In this document: in pieces, positions 1-5,075 of the stretch | Numbering within the stretch: position 1 is the stretch's first letter | Layout: the number at the start of each line of letters is the position of its first letter | NCBI GenBank assembly: GCA_937922175.1 | Contig: CAKZUU010000354.1 | Span: forward strand, 1-9,664 | DNA length: 9,664 bases | Reading direction: 5' to 3' | Source of the DNA: an uncultured Gemmataceae bacterium | GTDB lineage: Bacteria > Planctomycetota > Planctomycetia > Gemmatales > Gemmataceae | The notes under the pieces: model-generated | Seen by the model: only the letters and a program-made list of their open reading frames with translations | Database searches by the model: none | Told to the model about the DNA's origin: nothing | Made by a program: the position numbers and the translations under genes

Positions 1-1
1 A

Positions 2-112
2 TTGATCGACATTCTCCGACCGACAGCGAAGACCATCGAGGCATTGAACAAAGGTTTAACCCTCCCGCCGGGTGTGGACATCAAGATCCGCGTCACGGGG
101 ATGGGAGGCTGA
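2..112 (+). CDS. rpsJ: 30S ribosomal protein S10 (3' end only)
   Basis: The last 36 codons of S10, cut by the left window edge and ending in TGA at 110-112. The reading frame starting at base 2 gives LIDILRPTAKTIEALNKG followed by LTLPPGVDIKIRV, which matches the conserved S10 C-terminus (the ID(I/L)xxPTxKTxxAL motif, then a GVD(I/V)xI strand). S10 sits in the 30S head and, as NusE, also joins transcription antitermination complexes. The tail ends in a short Gly/Met-rich TGMGG, slightly longer than the usual end. S10 normally opens the S10 operon, so the operon promoter and any leader lie outside this window. The next gene is rplD rather than the expected rplC. Confidence 0.93.
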   Translation: MIDILRPTAKTIEALNKGLTLPPGVDIKIRVTGMGG

Positions 113-225
113 ACCGGGGCAACCCGAGGTACCCGTCGCGAGCCGGGGACCCGAGCAGGGGGAATTTGCGTGCTCCTGCCGGCTTGAGTCCCTAGCTCGC
201 CGATGTCCTATGACGAGATGTGACC
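113..225 (+). other. rpsJ-rplD spacer lacking rplC
   Basis: This 113-nt stretch separates rpsJ from rplD where a gene of about 600 nt for L3 would normally stand. None of its short reading frames resembles L3. It contains an imperfect direct repeat: CCGGGG, two extra bases, then ACCCGAG at 114-128, and CCGGGGACCCGAG at 143-155. GAGCA (153-157) can pair with TGCTC (171-175). I see no convincing promoter or terminator. The spacer is most simply read as a junction left after rplC was lost from, or moved out of, the operon. Confidence 0.6.
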
Positions 226-930
226 ATGACAGCGGCCACCGAAGCGACGACCACCGCGGAAAGAACATCGCCCATCGTCGGCGATGTGACCGGCCCCATC
301 GAATTGCCGGTGTACAACTCGGCTGGCGTATTGACCAGTAAGATCAGCATCGACCCCTCGGAGTTCGGCGGAAAGATCAACAAACAGTTGCTGCATGAAG
401 CCGTCCTGATGTACCTCGCCAACCGTCGCGCCGGCACCCACAGCACGCTGCGACGGGGAGAGGTTGCGGGAAGCACCCGCAAGTTGTTCCGACAGAAAGG
501 CACCGGCAATGCCCGTGTCGGCAACCGTCGGACCAACAAACGTCGGGGGGGTGGCACGGCGAAAGGCCCCAAGCCGCGCGACTACGAGTATCACCTGCCG
601 CGAAAGGCTCTTCGCGCCGCCACGCGGATGGCTCTTTTGAGTCGCTTTGCCGACCACGAGGCCTTGGTCCTCGAGGATTTGAACCTCCCCGAGCCGAAAA
701 CCAAGTTGGTCGTGAATCTTTTGAAAGCTCTGAACATCGCTGGGAAAACGTGCCTGATTGGCACGGCTGGTCTCGATGCTCAAGCTCAAGAGAACGCTTA
801 TAAATCGGCCCGCAACATTCCGGGCGTGGCATTGATGCCCGCCGCCAACTTCAATGCATATGAGGTGTTGCGGCCGAAATGTCTGATTCTGACCAAAGCC
901 GCCTTGGATGAGCTACGGGCAAAACAATAA
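226..930 (+). CDS. rplD: 50S ribosomal protein L4
   Basis: L4 lines the peptide exit tunnel and binds 23S rRNA domain I; in E. coli it also represses its own operon. The 234-residue product has the family signature RQKGTG at residues 89-94, within the long extended loop that reaches the tunnel, followed by the basic NRRTNKRRGGGTAKGP stretch. The C-terminal half (KTKLVVNLLKAL, then SARNIPGVALMPA and ending VLRPKCLILTKAALDEL) fits the globular domain. About 24 Thr/Ala/Glu-rich residues precede the usual beginning near IELPVYN, making it longer than the roughly 205-residue norm. I chose ATG at 226; an in-frame GTG at 220 is possible, and neither has a strong Shine-Dalgarno sequence. It follows rpsJ directly, without rplC. 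Confidence 0.95.
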   Translation: MTAATEATTTAERTSPIVGDVTGPIELPVYNSAGVLTSKISIDPSEFGGKINKQLLHEAVLMYLANRRAGTHSTLRRGEVAGSTRKLFRQKGTGNARVGNRRTNKRRGGGTAKGPKPRDYEYHLPRKALRAATRMALLSRFADHEALVLEDLNLPEPKTKLVVNLLKALNIAGKTCLIGTAGLDAQAQENAYKSARNIPGVALMPAANFNAYEVLRPKCLILTKAALDELRAKQ

Positions 931-960
931 CGCCGCCGGGTCCGACCCGGTCCAACGGCG
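931..960 (+). promoter_or_regulatory. Intercistronic hairpin, rplD-rplW
   Basis: Immediately after the rplD TAA, CCGGGT (936-941) pairs perfectly with ACCCGG (945-950) around the three-base loop CCG. An outer helix, CGCCG (931-935) with CGGCG (956-960), adds five pairs across a five-base bulge (951-955). The total is 11 pairs, nearly all G-C. No T-run follows, so it is not a standard intrinsic terminator. It could stabilise or process the mRNA, or bind a protein; the function is inferred only. Confidence 0.5.
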
Positions 961-981
961 CGACGGACGGAGACTGGAAGC

Positions 982-1401
982 ATGCAGGCTCGACCTCGAC
1001 CGAAACGTTACCTGCGAAAGCTTGCCGCACGAGAACGCCAACGCCAGGAAGTTCTCGTGCCTGTCGGGCCGGAATTGCGGCCCCACCAGGTGATTTTGCG
1101 ACCGCTTGTCACCGAGAAAAGCACCCACCACAGCACCCGGTCGGAGCGTGTGGGGGCCCGACGATTGGAGAAAGGGCTTAAACCCGTCGGCAGCAGCTAC
1201 ACGTTTGAGGTGGCACGGCACGCAACCAAGAACGACATCAAAACCGCTGTCGAAGAGTTGTTCGGCGTGCGAGTGGAAAAAGTTTGCACGCAGAACTATT
1301 ACGGGAAGCATCGGCGGTTCCGCTTTCGGATTGGCCGACTTTCCCATTGGAAAAAAGCCATCGTACGGTTGCATCCCGAGGACAAAATCGAATTCTTCTA
1401 A
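982..1401 (+). CDS. rplW: 50S ribosomal protein L23
   Basis: L23 surrounds the exit-tunnel mouth, binds 23S domain III and is the docking site for trigger factor and SRP. The family core is clear: ILRPLVTEKS at residues 38-47, YTFEVARHATKNDIKTAVEELF at 73-94, and RIGRLSHWKKAIVRL at 116-130. The product is 139 residues against about 95-100 for typical L23. The extra length is a basic N-terminal extension (about residues 1-35, RPRPKRYLRKLAARERQRQ) and roughly 17 added residues between the first helix and the second strand (about 53-71, RSERVGARRLEKGLKPVG). ATG at 982 is preceded by GGAG at 969-972. The extension could be rRNA-binding; that is inference. Confidence 0.94.
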   Translation: MQARPRPKRYLRKLAARERQRQEVLVPVGPELRPHQVILRPLVTEKSTHHSTRSERVGARRLEKGLKPVGSSYTFEVARHATKNDIKTAVEELFGVRVEKVCTQNYYGKHRRFRFRIGRLSHWKKAIVRLHPEDKIEFF

Positions 1402-1410
1402 TCCAGGCGA

Positions 1411-1437
1411 GGCTGGTCGGCCGGGAGACGATCAGCC
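1411..1437 (+). promoter_or_regulatory. Intercistronic hairpin, rplW-rplB
   Basis: GGCTGGTCG (1411-1419) pairs with CGATCAGCC (1429-1437), nine contiguous pairs including one G-U, around the nine-base loop GCCGGGAGA. It lies in the 60-nt spacer between rplW and rplB, ending about 15 nt before the rplB ribosome-binding site. There is no T-run, so termination is unlikely. Function unknown. Confidence 0.5.
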
Positions 1438-1461
1438 GGATGCCCGAGGAATGAGGCAGCG

Positions 1462-2325
1462 ATGGGGATTCGACAATACAAGCCGACCAGTCCGGGTCGC
1501 CGAGGTGGTTCCGTCAGTGATTTTTCCGAGTGCACCTATCCGAAGGTGAACCGACCGGAGAAGTCGCTCTTGGTACCGCGGAAGAAGAAAGGCGGCCGGA
1601 ACAACCAGGGGATTGTCACGGCGCGATTCCGTGGCGGCGGTCACAAACAAATGTATCGTTTGATCGACTTCAAGCGCAAAAAAGACGGAGTGGCCGGCAC
1701 CGTCCAGTCGATCGAGTACGATCCGTGCCGCTCCGCCCGCATCGCGCTGCTGCAATATGAAGATGGGGAGAAAGCCTACATTCTCGCCCCCGAAGGACTC
1801 AAGCAAGGGGACCGGGTCTACAGTGGCGAAGCGGCTGAACCGCGAGTGGGAAATTGCTTGCCGCTGCGAAAAGTTCCCTTGGGGATGACCATCCACAATG
1901 TGGAACTTCAGCCGGGTCGGGGCGGACAACTTTGCCGCGCCGCCGGCATGAGTGCGGTCTTGACGGCACGAGAGGCCGATTGGGCCCAGATCACGCTGCC
2001 TTCCGGAGAAGTGCGCCGAGTGCATGTCAATTGCCGAGCGACCATCGGAACGATCGGCAACGCCGATCATATGAACATCAGCCTGGGGAAAGCGGGCCGG
2101 AAGCGTTGGAAAGGTCGCAAACCGCACAACCGGGGCACGAGCCAGAACCCCGTGAATCACCCCATGGGGGGCGGCGAAGGGCGAACGGCGGGTGGTCGTC
2201 ATCCGTGCAGCCCGACCGGCGTGCTCTCCAAGGGGGGCAAGACGCGGAAGAATCGAAAGCCGTCGAACTCGGCCATCATCCGTCGGCGGCATCCGGGCCC
2301 CCATTATGCCAAGGGTGGTTGGTGA
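1462..2325 (+). CDS. rplB: 50S ribosomal protein L2
   Basis: L2 is a core rRNA-binding protein needed for subunit association and for the peptidyl-transferase region. The 287-residue product begins MGIRQYKPTSPGRR and carries GGRNNQG (44-50), GGGHKQMYR (58-66), DFKRKKDG (69-76), ILAPEGLKQGD (108-118) and the C-terminal loop NPVNHPMGGGEGR at 229-241. His233 corresponds to E. coli His229, the residue tied to peptidyl transfer. The neighbouring E. coli Asp228 and His231 are Asn232 and Met235 here. It is about 14 residues longer than E. coli L2, partly through the tail HPGPHYAKGGW. ATG at 1462 follows GAGG (1453-1456) with five bases between, and stops at TGA 2323-2325. Confidence 0.97.
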   Translation: MGIRQYKPTSPGRRGGSVSDFSECTYPKVNRPEKSLLVPRKKKGGRNNQGIVTARFRGGGHKQMYRLIDFKRKKDGVAGTVQSIEYDPCRSARIALLQYEDGEKAYILAPEGLKQGDRVYSGEAAEPRVGNCLPLRKVPLGMTIHNVELQPGRGGQLCRAAGMSAVLTAREADWAQITLPSGEVRRVHVNCRATIGTIGNADHMNISLGKAGRKRWKGRKPHNRGTSQNPVNHPMGGGEGRTAGGRHPCSPTGVLSKGGKTRKNRKPSNSAIIRRRHPGPHYAKGGW

Positions 2326-2452
2326 GAAACGACAAGAACAACGCCTTCTGTCACGGATAACGGTAGCCGCGGTGGAAGTGGGTTGATAGGTATAGTTGTT
2401 ACCGCCGCCGCGAGCGTCGTCGGCGGATCGTCAGAGAAAACGGGCGAGCCAT
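2326..2452 (+). other. rplB-rpsS spacer with weak hairpin
   Basis: A 127-nt spacer, unusually long for this junction. It holds no recognisable gene. CCGCCG (2405-2410) can pair with CGGCGG (2421-2426) around a ten-base loop, a weaker structure than those at other junctions. I see no convincing promoter pair of hexamers and no T-run. Confidence 0.35.
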
Positions 2453-2731
2453 ATGGGTCGATCGCTGAAAAAAGGGCCATACGTCGATCTGCGATTGTTG
2501 GCCAAAGTTGAGAAGCAGCCGGCCAGCGGCGGTCGGCCGTTGCGAACCTGGTCGCGTGATTGCACAATCGTGCCGGAGTTCGTTGGCCAAACCTTTGAGA
2601 TCCACAACGGTCGGCATTTTGTCAAACTGTTTGTCACCGAAGACATGGTCGGCCATAAACTCGGTGAATTCGCTCCAACGCGAACCTTCAAAGGTCACTC
2701 GGGGGGCAAGAAGGCCGCGGGAGGCAAATAA
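2453..2731 (+). CDS. rpsS: 30S ribosomal protein S19
   Basis: S19 sits at the top of the 30S head with S13 and contacts A-site tRNA and the inter-subunit bridge. The 92-residue product matches the family in length and motif: MGRSLKKGPYVD at the start, then RTWSRDCTIVPEFVG, IHNGRHFVKLFVTEDMVGHKLGEF and PTRTFKGH, ending in a Lys/Gly tail. An in-frame start exists further upstream at 2396, but the family alignment begins exactly at the ATG at 2453. Only weak purine-rich sequence (CGGGCGAG, 2441-2448) precedes it. The stop codon lies just 11 nt before a tRNA gene. Confidence 0.96.
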   Translation: MGRSLKKGPYVDLRLLAKVEKQPASGGRPLRTWSRDCTIVPEFVGQTFEIHNGRHFVKLFVTEDMVGHKLGEFAPTRTFKGHSGGKKAAGGK

Positions 2732-2742
2732 CGCGACATGAT

Positions 2743-2814
2743 CCCGGGGTGGAGCAGGGGTAGCTCGCCAGGCTCATAACCTGGAGGTCGCAGGTTCAAA
2801 TCCTGCCCCCGGAA
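2743..2814 (+). tRNA. Initiator tRNA-Met (anticodon CAU)
   Basis: A full cloverleaf can be drawn by hand. Acceptor arms are CCCGGGG (2743-2749) and CCCCGGA (2807-2813); D arm GAGC/GCTC with loop AGGGGTA; anticodon stem CCAGG/CCTGG with loop CTCATAA (anticodon CAT 2775-2777); variable AGGTC; T arm GCAGG/CCTGC with loop TTCAAAT; discriminator A2814. The first acceptor pair is a C-A mismatch, the hallmark of bacterial initiator tRNA that permits formylation, and the D stem has the A11-U24 pair expected of initiators. This excludes elongator Met and tRNA-Ile2. The canonical three G-C pairs of the anticodon stem are reduced to two, because pair 29-41 is A-U. CCA is not encoded (TTT follows). With only 11 nt after rpsS it must be cotranscribed with, or start inside, rpsS. 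Confidence 0.95.
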
Positions 2815-2816
2815 TT

Positions 2817-2834
2817 TCCCGACACGAGTCGGGA
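2817..2834 (+). promoter_or_regulatory. Hairpin directly after the tRNA
   Basis: TCCCGAC (2817-2823) pairs perfectly with GTCGGGA (2828-2834) around the four-base loop ACGA, starting two bases after the tRNA discriminator. No T-run follows, and rplV begins 22 nt later, so it is unlikely to terminate transcription. Its position suggests a role in tRNA 3'-end processing or in protecting the 5' end of the downstream rplV mRNA after the tRNA is cut out. That role is inference. Confidence 0.55.
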
Positions 2835-2856
2835 GGCGGTGGAGAAAGGTACGGCG

Positions 2857-3213
2857 ATGGAACAATACACAGCCAAGCATCGGTTTGCCGACGTTTCCGC
2901 GCGCAAGATCCGTCCGTTCGCGGCAATGATCCGCGGACGCCATGCCGAAGAGGCGCTGGAATTACTGCGGTTCGTGCCGAACCGAGGCGCGAAGTTGTTG
3001 GAGGCTGTGTTAAAAAGTGCCGTTGGCAACGCCGAAGATCGCGGTGTGCGAAAGGTGGAAGACTTGATCGTTACCGAAGCTCGCGTGGACGGCGCTCCGA
3101 TGTACAAACGAATCATGCCGCGAGCGCGAGGAACGGCTTACCAAATCAAACGGCGCCTTTCGCACATCATCGTCAGCGTGGCCGAAGACCAAAATCACGA
3201 GGAGCAAGATTAA
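2857..3213 (+). CDS. rplV: 50S ribosomal protein L22
   Basis: L22 binds all domains of 23S rRNA and sends a beta-hairpin into the exit tunnel, where macrolide-resistance mutations occur in other species. The 118-residue product fits the family: YTAKHRFADVSARKIRPFAAMIRG (about 4-27), the helix AEEALELLRFVPNRGAKLLEAVLKSAVGNA, and the tunnel-hairpin region PMYKRIMPRARGTAYQIKRR (about 83-102), close to the consensus RxxPRARGRAxxIxKR. I chose ATG 2857 over an in-frame GTG at 2839 because GAAAGG (2844-2849) stands seven bases before it and the family begins there. It is separated from rpsS by the tRNA gene and a hairpin. Confidence 0.95.
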   Translation: MEQYTAKHRFADVSARKIRPFAAMIRGRHAEEALELLRFVPNRGAKLLEAVLKSAVGNAEDRGVRKVEDLIVTEARVDGAPMYKRIMPRARGTAYQIKRRLSHIIVSVAEDQNHEEQD

Positions 3214-3389
3214 CGACGACCGAGTGAAGCGTCAGGCGCCGGCGGCGAGTTGTCCTCTCCCGCCGGCGCTTGCGGCTTGTGTCTCGGTTTGCGATGACGG
3301 GGATAAGACGGTCGATGCGAGTTGGTTGGACAGATCGGGGCTGAGAAAAGCGTCGTCTGTCGGTGCTCCATCTCGCTGGGAGATGAATG
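3214..3389 (+). other. Long rplV-rpsC spacer
   Basis: At 176 nt this is the longest spacer between two genes in the cluster; in most bacteria the rplV-rpsC junction is only a few bases. I find no gene and no convincing promoter. A GATAAG at 3302-3307 has no good -35 hexamer at proper spacing. Its main content is the strong stem-loop at 3234-3271, listed separately. Confidence 0.45.
3234..3271 (+). promoter_or_regulatory. Strong 12-bp hairpin, rplV-rpsC
   Basis: The left arm AGGCGCCGGCGG (3234-3245) pairs along its whole length with the right arm CCGCCGGCGCTT (3260-3271), twelve pairs with a single G-U. The loop is 14 nt of mixed C/T-rich sequence (3246-3259). It is the longest and most G-C-rich stem in the window. 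The bases after it (GCGGCTTGTGTC) lack a T-run, so it is not a canonical intrinsic terminator. It could be an mRNA-stability, attenuation or ribosomal-protein binding element; none of these is shown. Confidence 0.6.
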
Positions 3390-4091
3390 ATGGGTCAGAA
3401 AGTCCGGCCGACTGGCTTCCGCACCGGCATCATGATCGACTGGCAAAGCCAGTGGTATGCCGGCAAGAAAGAGTACGGCGAGTTGCTCATTGAAGATGCG
3501 CGGATTCGCCGGTTCATCAAAAAGAAGCACCCCACGGGGATCTCGAAAATCGTCATCGAGCGCACCCGAGAAAAGGTGGTGGTTCACATTCATTCCGGCC
3601 GAGTCGGTCAGATCATCGGGAAAAAAGGCGAAAAGATCGACAAACTGACCAAGCAACTCGAACGTCTCCTCCATCGTCACGTCGAAGTCAAAACCATCGA
3701 AGTTGCCAAACCGGAAGTGGATGCCCAACTAGTGGCGCAAGACATCGCGGAGCAGCTCGAAAAGCGAGTCAGCTTCCGGCGGACCATGAAAAATGCCATG
3801 CAGAAGGCGATGGAGAACGGGGCCAAGGGAATTCGATTGCAATTGTCGGGCCGACTTGGTGGAGCCGAAATGGCACGATGCGAAAAGGCCATGGAAGGGA
3901 GCATCCCGCTCTCGACTTTGCGCGCCCGAGTGGAATACGGCTTCCACGAAGCGAAGACGGCCCAGGGACACATTGGAATCAAAGTGTGGATCAACAACGG
4001 CGATTATCTAGCGGCGGAGGAGACAAGCGATGGCCATGATGCCCAAGCGCGTCAAGTATCGAAAAAGCCAGCGCGGCAAGGTAAAAGGTAA
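3390..4091 (+). CDS. rpsC: 30S ribosomal protein S3
   Basis: S3 lines the mRNA entry channel with S4 and S5 and contributes to helicase activity. The 233-residue product begins MGQKVRPTGFRTG, has the type II KH domain with IIGKKGEKI (75-83, the GxxG being G77-K78-K79-G80), and the C-terminal domain with RTMKNAMQKAMENGAKGIRLQLSGRLGGAEMAR (131-163) and GHIGIKVWI (193-201). ATG 3390 follows GGGAG (3378-3382) by seven bases; an ATG directly before it at 3387 is less likely. The last 20 codons (from residue 214) lie over the start of rplP in another frame, so the tail DGHDAQARQVSKKPARQGKR is dual-coding. This basic tail is typical in composition for S3. Confidence 0.96.
   Translation: MGQKVRPTGFRTGIMIDWQSQWYAGKKEYGELLIEDARIRRFIKKKHPTGISKIVIERTREKVVVHIHSGRVGQIIGKKGEKIDKLTKQLERLLHRHVEVKTIEVAKPEVDAQLVAQDIAEQLEKRVSFRRTMKNAMQKAMENGAKGIRLQLSGRLGGAEMARCEKAMEGSIPLSTLRARVEYGFHEAKTAQGHIGIKVWINNGDYLAAEETSDGHDAQARQVSKKPARQGKR
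4016..4021 (+). promoter_or_regulatory. Strong Shine-Dalgarno site for rplP inside rpsC
   Basis: GGAGGA, continuing as GGAGGAG to 4022, lies eight bases before the ATG at 4030 and inside the coding region of rpsC. It is one of the best anti-16S matches in the window, and it decides both the rplP start and the length of the rpsC/rplP overlap. Confidence 0.75.
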
Positions 4092-4449
4092 CGCGCAACG
4101 GGGCAACGCCGTCGCCATGGGCGAATACGGCTTGCAAGCCCTCGAGGGCGGCTGGCTCAGCGCGGAAGCGATCGAAGCGGGACGAATCACCGCCTCGAAC
4201 TTCATCCGCGGTGAGGGGCGTTTGTACATCCGTGTCTTCCCGCACAAATCGGTGACGGCGATCCCCCTGGAAACCCGAATGGGAAAAGGCAAAGGCGAGC
4301 CGGAATTCTGGGCTGCCGTCATCAAGCCCGGCATGATTCTGTATGAAGTCGCAGGCATTCCGGAATCGGCCGCTCGCGATTGCCTGTCCCGAGTCGCTTA
4401 CAAGATGCCGTTCAAATGTCGGTTCGTGACTCGACGGCCCAACGTGTGA
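4030..4449 (+). CDS. rplP: 50S ribosomal protein L16
   Basis: L16 organises the A-site tRNA binding region of the 50S subunit. The 139-residue product is full length and carries PKRVKYRKSQRGKVKG near the start, FPHKSVTAIPLETRMGKGKGEPEFWAAVIKPG (70-101) and the C-terminal FVTRRPNV. RMGKGKG at 83-89 contains the arginine that is hydroxylated in E. coli L16 (Arg81). The helix after LSAEAIEAGR reads ITASNFIRGEGRLYIRVF, less like the common IEAARRAMTRxxKRxGKIWIR. ATG 4030 is fixed by GGAGGA at 4016-4021. In-frame ATGs at 4036 and 4039 are possible but poorly spaced. The first 62 nt overlap rpsC in the +1 frame. Confidence 0.95.
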   Translation: MAMMPKRVKYRKSQRGKVKGNAQRGNAVAMGEYGLQALEGGWLSAEAIEAGRITASNFIRGEGRLYIRVFPHKSVTAIPLETRMGKGKGEPEFWAAVIKPGMILYEVAGIPESAARDCLSRVAYKMPFKCRFVTRRPNV

Positions 4450-4488
4450 GCCTCCAACGACAACCTGCACGCTCGATGAGATTGACCC

Positions 4489-4731
4489 ATGAAACGAAAA
4501 GAAAAGCTGAATGAATATCGCGGTGCCAGTATTGAGCAACTGGCCCTCAGCTTGAAAGAGTTGGAGAAGAATTTGTTCCATCTGCGATTTCAGTCGGCGA
4601 CCGATCGCCTGGAGACGCCCAGCGAGATCCGCAAAGCCAAACGCGACATCGCGCGCATCCTGACGATCCAACGCGAACGCGAGCGTCAACGGACCGCAAC
4701 GGCTCATGCCCAGGAGGCCGGCCGTGGCTGA
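4489..4731 (+). CDS. rpmC: 50S ribosomal protein L29
   Basis: L29 is a small helical hairpin protein near L23 at the exit-tunnel mouth. The 80-residue product shows the two-helix pattern: ASIEQLALSLKELEKNLFHLRFQSAT (13-38), then PSEIRKAKRDIARILTIQRERERQR (44-68). The LFxLRFQ motif is diagnostic. It is somewhat longer than the usual 60-70 residues because of a polar tail (TATAHAQEAGRG). The start at 4489 has little Shine-Dalgarno signal; 39 nt separate it from rplP. Its TGA overlaps the start of rpsQ by eight bases, which suggests translational coupling. Confidence 0.93.
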   Translation: MKRKEKLNEYRGASIEQLALSLKELEKNLFHLRFQSATDRLETPSEIRKAKRDIARILTIQRERERQRTATAHAQEAGRG

Positions 4732-5062
4732 TCCGACCCCCCACACGACAACGCCGCGACGCAGACCCCGCCGCACTCTGATCGGCGTAGTCACCAGCGA
4801 CAAAATGAACAAAACTCGCCGCGTCGAGGTGGCCCGACTGGTGAAACAACCGCGGTACGGCAAATACATCAAGCGACGCACCGTCTGCTACGTCCACGAC
4901 GAGAACAACGTCACACGCGTCGGCGATACCGTGGAAATCATGGAAACGCGACCTCTGTCCAAAACCAAGAACTGGCGCCTGGTCCGTGTGGTGAAAGCCG
5001 CTCCGCGGCCTGAGCCCAACCCTCCTGCGGACAAAGCCCAAAATGGGCAATCGGCGTCCTAA
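4724..5062 (+). CDS. rpsQ: 30S ribosomal protein S17
   Basis: S17 is an early-binding OB-fold protein of the 30S body. The core RRTLIGVVTSDKMNKTRRVEV, then YGKYIKRRTVCYVHDENNVTRVGDTVEIMETRPLSKTKNWRLVRVV, matches the family (consensus GxVxSxKMxKTxxV and GDxVxIxExRPLSKxKxWxLxxxx). I chose the GTG at 4724 because AGGAGG (4712-4717) stands exactly six bases before it; an in-frame ATG at 4706 would put that site inside the gene. This makes 112 residues with an N-terminal Thr/Pro/Arg extension and a roughly 20-residue Pro/Asn/Ala tail beyond the usual 80-90. It overlaps rpmC by eight bases (GTGGCTGA). Confidence 0.94.
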   Translation: MADPTPHTTTPRRRPRRTLIGVVTSDKMNKTRRVEVARLVKQPRYGKYIKRRTVCYVHDENNVTRVGDTVEIMETRPLSKTKNWRLVRVVKAAPRPEPNPPADKAQNGQSAS

Positions 5063-5075
5063 TGGGTGAAGCACA

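Noticed and set aside
72..341. Plus-strand frame spanning the rpsJ-rplD gap, considered as an rplC remnant
   Set aside because: No L3 motif is visible, and the frame overlaps both neighbours out of phase.
1432..2304. Minus-strand frame of about 290 codons opposite rplB
   Set aside because: Antisense shadow of L2, with no recognisable motif.
2743..2814. Elongator tRNA-Met or tRNA-Ile2 as the identity of the tRNA
   Set aside because: The C1-A72 mismatch and the A11-U24 pair are initiator features and are not expected in either elongator.
931..3271. Intercistronic hairpins read as intrinsic terminators
   Set aside because: None is followed by a T-run, and termination inside this essential operon would silence the downstream genes.
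3277..3307. Possible promoter TTGTGT with GATAAG before rpsC
   Set aside because: The spacing is 19 nt and the -35 match is poor, so it is no better than chance in this sequence.
3224..3493. Plus-strand frame starting in the rplV-rpsC spacer
   Set aside because: It begins across the strong hairpin and runs into rpsC in the wrong frame, with no family resemblance. The spacer appears non-coding.
3991..4881. Minus-strand frame of about 296 codons opposite rplP, rpmC and rpsQ
   Set aside because: Antisense shadow of three recognised ribosomal-protein genes, with no recognisable motif.
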